64,000 nucleotides of DNA from Caulobacter segnis ATCC 21756 (GCF_000092285.1 NC_014100.1:3720001-3784000), one strand, 5' to 3'. Positions 26,677 through 36,025 are shown, counted from the first letter of the stretch. Numbers and translations are program-made. The notes: a model not told the origin generated them from the sequence alone.

Positions 26677-29600
26677 TTAGTACTCGAAACGCACGCCCAC
26701 CTTGAACGTCCGGCCGATCAGGCCGGCGTAGTGCCAGGTGGTCAGGAAGTTCGGAGCCGACGAATAGGCGCCCGGCGCGATCGGAGCCTTCTTGTCGAAC
26801 ACGTTGCCCACGTTGGCGTACAGCTGCACGCCGTCCTTGACCTGGGCCGTCGCGTTCATGTCGACGTTTATGAAGCTCTTGATCTTGCAGAACTTGTTGG
26901 CGACGGCCGGGCTGCCCGAACCACCGTACGGGTTGCCCGGAACGCATTCCGTGCTGCCGTTGGTGTCCGCGGCGACCGACTTGATGCTGCCGACGTAGTA
27001 GGCCGTGGCCGACAGGGTGTACCGCTCGCCGAAGGCCAGGGTGTTCTGCCAGTTGCCCTTCCACTCGGGCGTACCGTTGCCCGACGAAAGGTCGTACGGG
27101 CCGAGGGTCCCGGCGTACTTCTCGACTTCGCCGTCCGAGGTGTGCAGGTCGTACTTCAGGACGTGCGTCACTTCCAGGCGGCTGGTCCACTTGATGTCGG
27201 CCGGCAGGTTGAAGCGGCCCGTGGCCGAGAAGTCGACGCCCGAGGTCTTCGAGTAGTCGGCGTTCACGTACGGGACGTTGATGATCAGCACGCGCGGCAG
27301 AGCGGTCGGGAACAGCGGATCGACGGCGTCGGTCACGTTGCACGAATAGCCCGCGCCCACGGCCGCGACAGCGGCGCAAGCGTCGGCCAAGTTCGTCTTG
27401 CTGTAGTAGGCGTTGACCGCGTCGCTGATCTTCGGACCGGAAACGATCAGGTCCGACTTTTTGACGTCGTAGTAGTCGACCGTCAGGCTCAGCCAGCGGG
27501 TCGGCTCATAGATCGTGCCGAGGGTGAAGCTGCGCGACTTTTCCGGCTTCAGGTCCGGGTTGCCGACGACGCCGCGGCCCAGGCTGTAGGACTGCGAGTA
27601 CGGGTTGCTGGTGCCGCCATGCAGGGCCTGGAAGGCGGCCGGCGGCGTCGTGGACACGAAACCGGCGTACTGCGAGCGCGGGCCCGATTCAGCGAAGGTC
27701 GGCGCGCGGAAGCCCTTAGAATAGGTGCCGCGGAAGGCCAGTTGCTTGATCGGCGTGAACTTCGCGCCGAACTTCGGCGAGAAGTTGTTGAAGCCTTCCG
27801 AGTAGTCGTCGTAGCGGCCCGACACGTTCAGTTCGAGGGTGTCGTGGACCGGCGCGGCGATTTCGAAGAAGGCGGCCTTGACCGTGTGCTTGCCGAACGC
27901 CGAGGCGGTCGACAGGCCGTAGGTGTCCAGGCGGGCGTTCTGGTTGTTGTTTTCCAGAACTTCCTTACGCGCTTGGGCGCCAACGGCCAGCATCATGTCG
28001 CCGCCCGGCAGGGCCCACAGACGCTTGGTGATCGAGGCGTCGATCGACATCAGCGACGAGTGCGACGGGGTCACCTTGTCCGGCGAGATCGCGTTGCGGA
28101 CGGCCGCGGAGTTCTGCGACGGATCGACGAAGTTGTACGAGCCCGTGTTGATCGCGTTGGTCAGGGCCGCGATGTTCAGCAGGCCGTGTTGCGTCAGACG
28201 CAGGTTGTCGCGAGCGCCGACGGCTTCGACACGCCAATGCCAGTCGTCGCCGAACGAGCCGTTGAAGCCCATCGTGCCACGGATGACTTCGTTGTCGCGT
28301 TCGCTGCCGGCCGGCAGGTCGCCGAATAGGTAGTAGAGGCGCGCGGCGCCGTTGGCCGGGTCGGCGGCGAAGGCGGCCGCGTACGGGTTGTTCGGGTTCA
28401 GACGACGGTCGACGGCGGTCGAGCAGTTCACGCCGGTCGAGCAGACGTAGACCGGCAGGACGATGCCCGGGTTCGACGAGGCCAGCGACGGCGCGCCGCC
28501 GAAGGGCTGGGTCGCCCGGACAGCCGACGGCGTGCCCTTGATGCTGACATAGCTCTTGGAATAGCTGCCGGTCGCGTAGCCTTCGACGTTCTCGTTCAGG
28601 CGGAAGCTCAGGCGGCCGTTGAAGGCGTAGCGCTTCTGCTTCGGCGCGATCTGGCGATAGGTGTCGACCAGGTCCCACTTACAGCCGACGCCACGGTTCG
28701 TGAGGTTGGTCGACGTGTAGGAGCCGTTGGCGCAGTTCGAGTTCAGCGTGGTGTAGTTGTAGTAGTTCTGCGTCTTGCCCGCGCTGTCGATATAGGTGCC
28801 GCTCGGGATCAGCGCCGTGCCGCCCGCAAGCGGATTGTTCAGGTCGCTCTGGGTCGTGCGGACCACGACGGCGTTCGGCGTCGCGGTGGTCAGCGAGCTG
28901 TCGGCGGTGTTGTTGTCCAGGCCGCCGATCGAGCTCAGGTCCTGAGTGTTGTACGGGAAGCCGCGGCTGTGGTTGGTGACCCGGCCGTTCGTCTGGTACT
29001 CGGCGTTGACATAGACGTTCCAGCCGGTCTCGGCGTAGTCGCCATAACCCAGGGTGATGTCAGCGCGGCGGTGTTCGGCGTCGCCACGGTCGCTCTCGCC
29101 GGCTTCCATGCTGCCCTTCACGCCGACGAATTGCTTCTTCAGCTTCAGGTTCACCACGCCGCCGATGGCGTCGGCGCCGTACGACGACGAGGCGCCGTCC
29201 TTCAGCACTTCGATCCGGTCGATCAGGCTGAACGGAATGGAGTTCAGGTCGACATAGGCGTTGTGACCGTCATCGTTCAGCGGGAAGTTGGTCGAGCGCA
29301 GGCCGTCGACCAGCACCAGGGTCGACGAAACGCCCAGGCCACGCAGCGACACGGCCGAACCGCCGGCCGAGAAGCCGCTCTGGAAACCGGTGCCGATCGA
29401 GCCGGCGCCGTCGGCCGAGATCGAGCGGATGGCGTCGGCGGCGGTGGCGATGCCCGCGCGCTCGAGGGTTTCGGAGGTCAGCACGGTGACCGGCGACGGG
29501 GTCTCGGTGTCGGTGCGGCGGAACAGCGAACCGGTGACGACGATCTCTTCGACTTCGGTCTGGTCGCTAGCTTGACCGGCGGGCGCGGTCTGGGCGGCGG

Positions 29601-29682
29601 CCTGGCCGGCGAACACCATCGCGGCGGCCGTGCAGATCATCGAGGACGCCAGCAAGCGCCCCCTCACGGAACTCATTCTCAT
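26677..29682 (-). CDS. TonB-dependent outer-membrane receptor
   Basis: A 1001-residue outer-membrane receptor. The signal peptide is 1-30 (ending AQA-AAQ); a TonB-box-like EEIVVTG follows at about 44. The plug domain spans about 58-190 (SPVTVLTSETLERAG...DRIEVLKDGASSSYGADAIGGVVNLKLKK). The rest is a 22-strand-type barrel ending in an aromatic residue (FEY). Cysteine pairs in the loops and the length suit uptake of a large ligand such as a peptide, glycan or siderophore; the substrate is unknown. Caulobacter species carry many such receptors. No partner exporter or sigma/anti-sigma genes are adjacent. Confidence 0.93.
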   Translation of the reverse strand: MRMSSVRGRLLASSMICTAAAMVFAGQAAAQTAPAGQASDQTEVEEIVVTGSLFRRTDTETPSPVTVLTSETLERAGIATAADAIRSISADGAGSIGTGFQSGFSAGGSAVSLRGLGVSSTLVLVDGLRSTNFPLNDDGHNAYVDLNSIPFSLIDRIEVLKDGASSSYGADAIGGVVNLKLKKQFVGVKGSMEAGESDRGDAEHRRADITLGYGDYAETGWNVYVNAEYQTNGRVTNHSRGFPYNTQDLSSIGGLDNNTADSSLTTATPNAVVVRTTQSDLNNPLAGGTALIPSGTYIDSAGKTQNYYNYTTLNSNCANGSYTSTNLTNRGVGCKWDLVDTYRQIAPKQKRYAFNGRLSFRLNENVEGYATGSYSKSYVSIKGTPSAVRATQPFGGAPSLASSNPGIVLPVYVCSTGVNCSTAVDRRLNPNNPYAAAFAADPANGAARLYYLFGDLPAGSERDNEVIRGTMGFNGSFGDDWHWRVEAVGARDNLRLTQHGLLNIAALTNAINTGSYNFVDPSQNSAAVRNAISPDKVTPSHSSLMSIDASITKRLWALPGGDMMLAVGAQARKEVLENNNQNARLDTYGLSTASAFGKHTVKAAFFEIAAPVHDTLELNVSGRYDDYSEGFNNFSPKFGAKFTPIKQLAFRGTYSKGFRAPTFAESGPRSQYAGFVSTTPPAAFQALHGGTSNPYSQSYSLGRGVVGNPDLKPEKSRSFTLGTIYEPTRWLSLTVDYYDVKKSDLIVSGPKISDAVNAYYSKTNLADACAAVAAVGAGYSCNVTDAVDPLFPTALPRVLIINVPYVNADYSKTSGVDFSATGRFNLPADIKWTSRLEVTHVLKYDLHTSDGEVEKYAGTLGPYDLSSGNGTPEWKGNWQNTLAFGERYTLSATAYYVGSIKSVAADTNGSTECVPGNPYGGSGSPAVANKFCKIKSFINVDMNATAQVKDGVQLYANVGNVFDKKAPIAPGAYSSAPNFLTTWHYAGLIGRTFKVGVRFEY

Positions 29683-30206
29683 TTTTAGGACTCCCCTAAT
29701 ATAACGGTGTGCGCCGAAAAGAAGCGCACTCCGAACCCCTCTCGAGTTCGAAATCAGGGAGCTACGGAGCCAACCCGTCCACGGTCAACGAACATTGATG
29801 TAATGAAATAAACTCTAATCTGACTGTCGCATTATGGCCACATCATTACATTCGCGTAACCTCGTTACATTAGATGTCATCTTCAATATTTATTGTCGAG
29901 CCGAAAGAATAGCTTCAGGACTGGATATGCTGATTTTTTCGGCAATCGATAAGGCCCGAGGGGAACGACATTTGTACATTTAAAACTGTATATGAATTTT
30001 AGAAAATGAGCTTTCGAACATCCGCAAATGTGACAATTTTTTACTGCACATTACCGATATGTAAGGATCAGATCTGGCTCGCACTCGGTCAAATCGAGCA
30101 ATCTTCGTGCGAAGAACAAACTGACCTTAAAGCGTTGATCTTGGGCTCGCGCCGTCCGGTGCGACCGTTTGCATTTTCCGCGTGAAGCGCTATATCTGTC
30201 TCGTCA

Positions 30207-30229
30207 GTTATGCTCAGTTTCAGCATAAC
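30207..30229 (+). promoter_or_regulatory. Upstream palindrome of the nadABC operon (site 1)
   Basis: GTTATGCT (30207-30214) and AGCATAAC (30222-30229) are perfect 8-bp inverted arms. The core ATGCTCAGTTTCAGCAT resembles site 2 at 30281. It is a candidate operator for a NAD-synthesis regulator (NadQ- or NrtR-like); the identity of the regulator is not visible here. Confidence 0.65.
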
Positions 30230-30280
30230 TCCGGCGTCGGAGGCCTGGAAAAGGTCCCGGCGTTTTTTGAGGCCCTGGAA

Positions 30281-30300
30281 ATGCTCACTTTGAGCATAAC
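30281..30300 (+). promoter_or_regulatory. Operator-like palindrome next to the nadA ribosome site (site 2)
   Basis: ATGCTCACTTTGAGCAT (30281-30297) has 7-bp perfect arms ATGCTCA/TGAGCAT and is followed by AAC and the ribosome site GGAGGA at 30301. The centre is 71 bp from that of site 1. Binding here could block transcription elongation or translation of nadA. Confidence 0.65.
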
Positions 30301-30310
30301 GGAGGATCAG

Positions 30311-31414
30311 ATGGCCGACGGGTTCGCAGTCCAGCCAGGAAATGGCGCGCTTGAGTTCACCGCCGAGATCGAGGCGCGGACCGCGCCCATCTGGGACAAG
30401 GTCAAGCACCATGTCACGCCGCTGGAGTGGCGGACGCAGGCGCCGCTGATCGCCGAGATCAACCGGCTGAAGCGCGAGAAGAACGCCGCGATCCTGGCCC
30501 ACAACTACATGACGCCGGACATCTTCCACGGCGTGGGCGACTTCGTGGGCGACAGCCTGGCCCTGGCCAAGGAGGCCGCCAAGAGCGACGCCCAGATCAT
30601 CGTCCAGGCCGGCGTGCACTTCATGGCCGAGACCAGCAAGGTCCTGTCGCCGCAGAAGAAGATCCTGATCCCTGACCTGAAGGCCGGCTGCTCGCTCGCC
30701 TCGTCGATCACGGGCGCCGACGTGCGGCTGATCAAGCAGCGCTATCCGGGGATCCCGGTCGTCACCTACGTCAACACCACCGCCGACGTGAAGGCCGAGA
30801 CCGACATCTGCTGCACCAGCGCCAACGCCGTGCAGGTGGTCGAGTGGGCCGCCAAGGAATGGGGGACCGACAAGGTCATCTTGATCCCCGACGAGTTCCT
30901 GGCCCGCAATGTCGCCCGCCAGACGGACGTCAAGATCATCGCCTGGGCCGGACACTGCGAAGTCCACAAGCGCTTCACCGCCCAGGACATCGCCGACATG
31001 CGCGCGGCCTGGCCCGGCGCGGAAGTCCTGGCCCACCCCGAGTGTCCGGCCGAGATCCTGGAAGCCGCCGACTTCGCCGGCTCCACGGCGGCGATGAACG
31101 ACTATGTGGCCGCCCGCAAGCCGGCCCAGGTGGTGCTGATCACCGAGTGCTCGATGGCCAGCAACGTGCAGGCCGAGAGCCCGGCGACCCAGTTCATCGG
31201 CCCCTGCAACATGTGCCCGCACATGAAGCGGATCACCCTGCAGAACATCTACGACGCGCTCGTTTACGAGCAGTTCGAGGTGACGGTCGACGCCGACGTC
31301 ATCGACCGGGCGCGCCTGGCCGTTCAGCGGATGATCGACCTGCCGCCGCCGGTGACGCCGGCCCGTTACGACCTGGTCAAGGCCCGGCATCACGTGGATG
31401 TCGAGCTGATCTAA
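30311..31414 (+). CDS. nadA: Quinolinate synthase NadA
   Basis: A 367-residue iron-sulphur enzyme that condenses iminoaspartate with dihydroxyacetone phosphate to quinolinate. The cluster cysteines are visible: Cys127 (LKAGCSLA), Cys216 (WAGHCEVH) and Cys302 or Cys299 (GPCNMCPHMK). The active-site segments LAHNYMTPD and TSKVLSPQKK are present. The ATG at 30311 with GGAGGATCAG before it is the right start; earlier in-frame codons would overlap the operators. It is the first gene of nadA-nadB-nadC. Confidence 0.96.
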   Translation: MADGFAVQPGNGALEFTAEIEARTAPIWDKVKHHVTPLEWRTQAPLIAEINRLKREKNAAILAHNYMTPDIFHGVGDFVGDSLALAKEAAKSDAQIIVQAGVHFMAETSKVLSPQKKILIPDLKAGCSLASSITGADVRLIKQRYPGIPVVTYVNTTADVKAETDICCTSANAVQVVEWAAKEWGTDKVILIPDEFLARNVARQTDVKIIAWAGHCEVHKRFTAQDIADMRAAWPGAEVLAHPECPAEILEAADFAGSTAAMNDYVAARKPAQVVLITECSMASNVQAESPATQFIGPCNMCPHMKRITLQNIYDALVYEQFEVTVDADVIDRARLAVQRMIDLPPPVTPARYDLVKARHHVDVELI

Positions 31415-31416
31415 AG

Positions 31417-31556
31417 CCCCCTTCCCCCTCGATGGGGGGAGGGTTGGGGATGGGGGTGACGCGGCCGGTCCGCTTCACCGCCCTCTCCGGACTTTCTCGA
31501 TGAGGCTGAACCGTCGTGTTCACCCCATCCCCGGCCCTTCCCCATCAAGGGCAAGG
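31417..31556. repeat. Palindromic element between nadA and nadB
   Basis: The left half contains a self-complementary CCTTCCCCCTCGATGGGGGG run followed by TTGGGGATGGGGGTG. The right half contains CACCCCATCCCCGG (pairing with it) and the hairpin CCCTTCCCCATCAAGGG. The folded RNA would separate nadA and nadB cistrons. The design is like the elements at 24292 and 60909, but the sequence is different; the element at 56433 is structurally similar. Confidence 0.7.
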
Positions 31557-31570
31557 GAGTGGAGTGTAGA

Positions 31571-33085
31571 ATGACCAAGCGTGTGAACTTCGACGGCCCC
31601 GTCATCCTCGGCGCGGGTCTGGCCGGTCTCACCGCCGCCCTCGCGGCGAAGACGGCCCTCGTCCTGTCGCCGACGCCGCTGGCGACCGGCTGCTCCAGCG
31701 CTTGGGCGCAGGGCGGCATGGCCGCGGCGCTGTCGGGTGAGGACACCCCGGAGCTCCACGCCGTCGACACCCTCGCCGCCGGCGCCGGGCTCTGCGATCC
31801 GGACGCCGTCGCCCTGCTGACCCGCGAAGGTCCGCAAGCCGTCCGCGATCTGGCCGCCTTGGGCGCGCCGTTCGACCGCAAGGCCGATGACGGTTTCGTT
31901 CTCAGCCTCGAGGCGGCCCACTCCAAGGCCCGCGTCGCCCGCGTCGGCGGCGACGGCGCCGGCGCGGCGATCATGGCCGCGGTGATCGCCACGGTTCGCG
32001 CCACGCCCTCGATCGAGATCCGCGAGAACGCTCGCGCCCGGCGACTGCTTCAGGACGCGACGGGCCGTGTGGTCGGCGTGCTCGCCGAGATCGACGGCGC
32101 CCTGGTCGAGATCCGCAGCCCGGCGGTGATCCTGGCGACCGGCGGCGTCGGCGGCCTCTACGCCGTCACCACCACCCCGGCGGAGGTGCGCGGCGAAGGC
32201 CTGGGCCTGGCCGCCCTGGCCGGCGCGACGATCGCCGACCCGGAGTTCGTGCAGTTCCACCCCACGGCCATCGACATCGGCCGCGACCCCGCGCCGCTGG
32301 CCACCGAGGCGCTGCGCGGCGAAGGCTCGATCCTGCGCGACAAGGACGGCCGCGCCTTCATGGCGGACTACCACCCGGCCAAGGAGCTGGCGCCGCGCGA
32401 CGTCGTGGCCCGCGCCATCCACGCCGAACGCATCGCCGGGCGCGGGGCGTTCCTGGACGCCACGGAGGCGGTGGGCGACCACTTCCCGCACGAGTTCCCG
32501 GCCGTGTTCGAGGCCTGCCAAAGCGCGGGGATCGACCCGCGCCGCGAGATGATCCCGGTCGTCCCGGCGGTGCACTACCACATGGGCGGGGTCGCGACGG
32601 ACCTCGACGGCCGCGCCAGCCTGCCGGGCCTCTACGCCGCCGGCGAGTGCGCCTCGACCGGGGTGCAGGGCGCCAACCGCCTGGCCTCCAACAGCCTGCT
32701 GGAGGCGGCCGTGTTCGGCGCCCGCGCCGGCCGCGTGGCGGCGGCGGAAGGAAAGCACGGCGGCGAACCGCTCAGCCTGGAGCCCCTGCCCGACCTGCCC
32801 GACGCCGCGCTGCAAATCCTGCGCAAGGCCATGAGCCGCGACGCCGGGGTGATCCGTGACGCCGCGGGCCTCGCGCGCCTGCTGGAACAGGTCGAGGCGC
32901 TGGAGCCCGCCTATGGACCCTGTCCCACGGTCGTCGCCGCGCGCCTGATCGTCGAGGCGGCCCTGGCCCGCCAGGAAAGCCGGGGCGGCCACTATCGCGC
33001 CGACTTCCCCGCGACCGCCGAACCCGTCCGCACCTTCGTGACCTTGGAGAACGCGGACGCCGCCGTCCGCTACGCCGCCGAATGA
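31571..33085 (+). CDS. nadB: L-aspartate oxidase NadB
   Basis: A 504-residue flavoprotein that oxidises L-aspartate to iminoaspartate for NadA. The FAD-binding GAGLAGLTAALAA motif is at the N-terminus; the substrate-binding CSSAWAQGGMAAAL, the HPTAI segment, GALFLDATEAVGDHF-like region and the terminal GLYAAGECASTGVQGANRLASNSLLE are all typical. The ATG at 31571 follows GGAGTGTAGA. Its stop overlaps the nadC start (ATGA), so the two are translationally coupled. Confidence 0.95.
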   Translation: MTKRVNFDGPVILGAGLAGLTAALAAKTALVLSPTPLATGCSSAWAQGGMAAALSGEDTPELHAVDTLAAGAGLCDPDAVALLTREGPQAVRDLAALGAPFDRKADDGFVLSLEAAHSKARVARVGGDGAGAAIMAAVIATVRATPSIEIRENARARRLLQDATGRVVGVLAEIDGALVEIRSPAVILATGGVGGLYAVTTTPAEVRGEGLGLAALAGATIADPEFVQFHPTAIDIGRDPAPLATEALRGEGSILRDKDGRAFMADYHPAKELAPRDVVARAIHAERIAGRGAFLDATEAVGDHFPHEFPAVFEACQSAGIDPRREMIPVVPAVHYHMGGVATDLDGRASLPGLYAAGECASTGVQGANRLASNSLLEAAVFGARAGRVAAAEGKHGGEPLSLEPLPDLPDAALQILRKAMSRDAGVIRDAAGLARLLEQVEALEPAYGPCPTVVAARLIVEAALARQESRGGHYRADFPATAEPVRTFVTLENADAAVRYAAE

Positions 33086-33930
33086 GCATCGTTCCTCTGG
33101 ACGACATCCTCGTCCGCCCGATCGTCGACCACGCCCTGGCTGAGGACCTGGGTCGGGCCGGCGACATCACCGGCCAGGCCTGCATCGCCCCGGACGCCCG
33201 GCTGTCGGTGGTCTGGGCCAGCCGGCAGGATGGGAGGGTTTCCGGTCTTTCCTGCGCGCGCCTGTCCCTGGCCGCCCTCGATCCCACCACGACCTTCGAG
33301 GTCGTGACGCCCGACGGCGCCGACGCCGCCCCGGGCGCGATCCTGGCCCGCGCCGAGGGGAACGCCCGCGCCGTGCTGGCGGCCGAGCGCACGGGGCTAA
33401 ACCTGCTGGGTCGGCTTTCCGGCATCGCCACCCTGACGCGCTCTTACGTCCGCCTGGTCGAGGGCACGGGCGCAACCATCGTCGACACCCGCAAGACCAC
33501 GCCGGGCCTGCGGGCGCTGGAAAAGTACGCCGTCCGCTGCGGCGGCGGGGTCAACCACCGCTTCGGCCTGGATGACGCCATCCTGATCAAGGACAACCAC
33601 GTCGCCGCTTGCGGGAGCGTGGGCGAGGCCGTCAGGCGCGCTCGCGCCCACGCCGGGCACTTGGTCAAGGTCGAGGTCGAGGTCGACGGTCTGGACCAGC
33701 TGGAAGAAGCCCTGAAGCACGGCCCGGACGTCGTCATGCTGGACAATTTCAGCCTCGACGACCTGAAGACCGCCGTGCGCCTGGCCAAGGGCCGCGCGGT
33801 GCTGGAGGCCTCGGGCGGCGTGAACCTGACCACCGTCCGCGCGATCGCCGAGACCGGCGTCGACGTGATCAGCGTCGGAGCGCTGACACACTCGGCGCCG
33901 GTGTTGGACATCGGGCTGGACGCGGTCTAA
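33082..33930 (+). CDS. nadC: Nicotinate-nucleotide pyrophosphorylase NadC
   Basis: A 282-residue quinolinate phosphoribosyltransferase, converting quinolinate and PRPP to nicotinate mononucleotide. Diagnostic segments: AEDLGRAGDITG, ERTGLNLLGRLSGIAT, TRKTTPGLRALEKYAVRCGGGVNHR, LIKDNHVAACG and the C-terminal GGVNLTTVRAIAETGVDVISVG. It overlaps nadB by four bases and completes the de novo NAD pathway from aspartate to nicotinate mononucleotide. Confidence 0.96.
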   Translation: MSIVPLDDILVRPIVDHALAEDLGRAGDITGQACIAPDARLSVVWASRQDGRVSGLSCARLSLAALDPTTTFEVVTPDGADAAPGAILARAEGNARAVLAAERTGLNLLGRLSGIATLTRSYVRLVEGTGATIVDTRKTTPGLRALEKYAVRCGGGVNHRFGLDDAILIKDNHVAACGSVGEAVRRARAHAGHLVKVEVEVDGLDQLEEALKHGPDVVMLDNFSLDDLKTAVRLAKGRAVLEASGGVNLTTVRAIAETGVDVISVGALTHSAPVLDIGLDAV

Positions 33931-33934
33931 GCGC

Positions 33935-34351
33935 CTAGAACAACCTCATCAGCTCCCGCACCACCATCCCCGCCAGCACGCCGGTCGAGACCGCGAACAG
34001 CAGGAAGCGGATCGCCACCAGGTTGATGCTGACCTGCACCAGGCTGTGCAGCACGCGCAGGCTGACATAGACCCAGGCTAGATGGGCGGACATGCCGTCG
34101 GCGTGGCCCGCCACCTCGATCGCCAGCGCCGCCGCGTAGAAGATCGTCGGCTGCTCCATCAGGTGATTGTAGTTGTCGGCCGCCTGCCGCGCCGTGTCGG
34201 GCAGCTTGTCCAGCGAACCCGGAAACCGCGCGTCCTGCGGCTTGATCCCGGCCTTCTGCATCGCCGGAATCCTCTGGACGTACATCCAGACCCAGATCAC
34301 CAGCGTCCAGGCCACCAGCGCCATCACCGGCGCGATCATCGAATTCTGCAT
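33935..34351 (-). CDS. MAPEG-family membrane protein
   Basis: A 138-residue integral membrane protein of the MAPEG superfamily (membrane-associated eicosanoid/glutathione metabolism). It has four membrane segments (about 8-25, 70-85, 95-110, 115-130) and a loop with NYNHLMEQPTIFYA, which matches the glutathione-binding/helix 2 region of the family. The bacterial role is unknown. It converges with nadC. Confidence 0.82.
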   Translation of the reverse strand: MQNSMIAPVMALVAWTLVIWVWMYVQRIPAMQKAGIKPQDARFPGSLDKLPDTARQAADNYNHLMEQPTIFYAAALAIEVAGHADGMSAHLAWVYVSLRVLHSLVQVSINLVAIRFLLFAVSTGVLAGMVVRELMRLF

Positions 34352-34438
34352 GGGCTCCCTCCCCGGGATGTTTGTTATGTCCGGGGAAGAAGATCAGATA
34401 ACGGCGTTATGGGGAATGGTGCCGTTTGGGGAAGCCCG

Positions 34439-35290
34439 TTACGCGCCCCGGTCCCTGAACGGATCGGCCGGATACACGCCCAGGATCTCGAACTTCTCGG
34501 AGAAGAACTTCAGCTCGTCCAGCGCCAGGGCCAGGGAGCGATCCTCCGGTCGGCCGTCGACCTCGGCGTAGAAGAAGGTGGCCGTGAAGGCGCCGCCTTC
34601 CATGTAGCTTTCCAGCTTGGTCATGTTGACGCCGTTGGTCGCGAAGCCGCCCAGCGCCTTGTAGAGCGCCGCCGGCAGGTTGCGGACGCGGAACACGAAG
34701 CTGGTCACGCAGCGATGCGTGAACTCGGGCGCCGGCGGGGTCTTGTCGGCCGTCATCACCAGGAAGCGGGTGGTGTTGTGGCGCTCGTCCTCGATGTCGC
34801 GGGCCAGGATGTCCAGGCCATAGATCTCGGCCGCCAGGGCCGGGGCGACCGCGCCGCGCGTCGGGTCAGGCTTGGCCGCCAGGTCCTTGGCCGCGCCGGC
34901 CGTGTCGCCGGCCGCCTCGGTGGCGACACCCAGCTTCTTGAGGCTGTTGCGGCACTGGGAAAGCGCGATCGGCATCGAGGCCACGGTCTTGATGTCCGCC
35001 AGCTTGACGCCCTTGTTGGCCATGAGCTGGAAGCGGATCGGCTTGAAGCGCTCGCCGATGATCTTTAGCCCCGAGGCTGGCAGCAGGTGGTGGACGTCGG
35101 CCACGCGGCCGGCGATCGAGTTCTCGATCGGGATCATGCCCAGGGCGGCGGTCCCGGTCTTGATCGCCTCGAACGCCTCCTCGAACGTCTTGCAGGGATA
35201 GGCCTCGTACTCGGGGAAGTAGGTCCGGCACGCCTCGTGGCTGTTGGCGCCGGGCTCGCCCTGGAAGGCGATTTTCTTGAGGATGCTCAT
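34439..35290 (-). CDS. pheA: Prephenate dehydratase
   Basis: A 283-residue monofunctional prephenate dehydratase in phenylalanine synthesis. The catalytic domain (about 5-180) contains FQGEPGANSHEAC, GMIPIENSIAGRV, HLLPASGL and the TRF motif (NTTRFLVM). The C-terminal ACT domain (about 200-275) binds Phe for feedback control; its usual ESRP reads ESYM, as in other alphaproteobacteria. No chorismate mutase domain is present. It lies three bases after kdsB and is probably cotranscribed with it. Confidence 0.93.
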   Translation of the reverse strand: MSILKKIAFQGEPGANSHEACRTYFPEYEAYPCKTFEEAFEAIKTGTAALGMIPIENSIAGRVADVHHLLPASGLKIIGERFKPIRFQLMANKGVKLADIKTVASMPIALSQCRNSLKKLGVATEAAGDTAGAAKDLAAKPDPTRGAVAPALAAEIYGLDILARDIEDERHNTTRFLVMTADKTPPAPEFTHRCVTSFVFRVRNLPAALYKALGGFATNGVNMTKLESYMEGGAFTATFFYAEVDGRPEDRSLALALDELKFFSEKFEILGVYPADPFRDRGA

Positions 35291-35293
35291 GAG

Positions 35294-36025
35294 CTACTTT
35301 CCGGCGGCCGCGCGGGCCGCCTCGAGGTCGGAAGGGTTGTCGACGGAGATCGGAGCGGTCTTGGCCACGGCGGCGCGAATGGTCAGGCCCAACTCTATGG
35401 CGCGCAGTTGCTCCAGCTTCTCGCGCTTTTCCAGCGGCGAGGGCGAGGCGGCGTTGAACGCCTCCAGGGCCTCGCGGCGATAGCCGTAGATGCCGATGTG
35501 GCGCCAGACCGGCCCGTCGCCATAGAGGGTCGAGCGGGTGAAGTAGAGCGCGCGGCCGCTGGCCCCGTCGTCCTCCATGGTCAGGATCGCCTTGACCACG
35601 TCCGGATTGCTCCGGTCGGCGGGCGAGGATTCCGGGGCCACGACGGTGGCGATATCGGCGTCGCCAAAATCCTTAAGTATTCGCGCGCAATCCGACAGCA
35701 CGGCCGGATCGACGAACGGCATGTCGCCCTGCAGATTGATCACCACGTCGTGCTCGAACCCCGGATCGAGTTCGGCCAGCGCGGCCAAAATGCGGTCCGA
35801 GCCGGACGGCAGGTCGGGATCGGTCAGAACCGCCGTCCCGCCAGCCTTTTGAACCGCCTCGACGATTTCGGGATCGCCCGCCGCAACGGCCACGGGACCA
35901 ATCGCCGCATCACGGGCCTGGTTCAGCACCCGGACGATCATCGGGACGCCGCCGATGTCGGCCAGAGGCTTGCCCGGAAGACGGGTCGCCGCCATCCGCG
36001 CGGGGATCAGAACGATGGGGTTCAT
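35294..36025 (-). CDS. kdsB: 3-deoxy-manno-octulosonate cytidylyltransferase KdsB
   Basis: A 243-residue cytosolic enzyme that activates Kdo as CMP-Kdo for lipid A core synthesis. The start IPARMAATRLPGKPLADIGG binds CTP, and NLQGDMPFVDP is the metal/nucleotide motif. The ATG at 36025 gives MNPIVLIPARM; the frame remains open upstream but without family similarity. It is transcribed ahead of pheA, with three bases between them. Confidence 0.94.
   Translation of the reverse strand: MNPIVLIPARMAATRLPGKPLADIGGVPMIVRVLNQARDAAIGPVAVAAGDPEIVEAVQKAGGTAVLTDPDLPSGSDRILAALAELDPGFEHDVVINLQGDMPFVDPAVLSDCARILKDFGDADIATVVAPESSPADRSNPDVVKAILTMEDDGASGRALYFTRSTLYGDGPVWRHIGIYGYRREALEAFNAASPSPLEKREKLEQLRAIELGLTIRAAVAKTAPISVDNPSDLEAARAAAGK

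Larger units (their letters stand above)
29683..30310. other. AT-rich intergenic region between the TonB receptor and nadA
   Basis: This stretch of 628 bp is much more AT-rich than the flanking genes and has no credible coding sequence. It must carry the divergent promoters of the receptor gene and the nadABC operon. Visible structure: ATGTAATGA (29798-29806) and its complement TCATTACAT (29843-29851), further TTACATT motifs nearby, and the two nadA operator-like palindromes at the right end. Confidence 0.6.
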
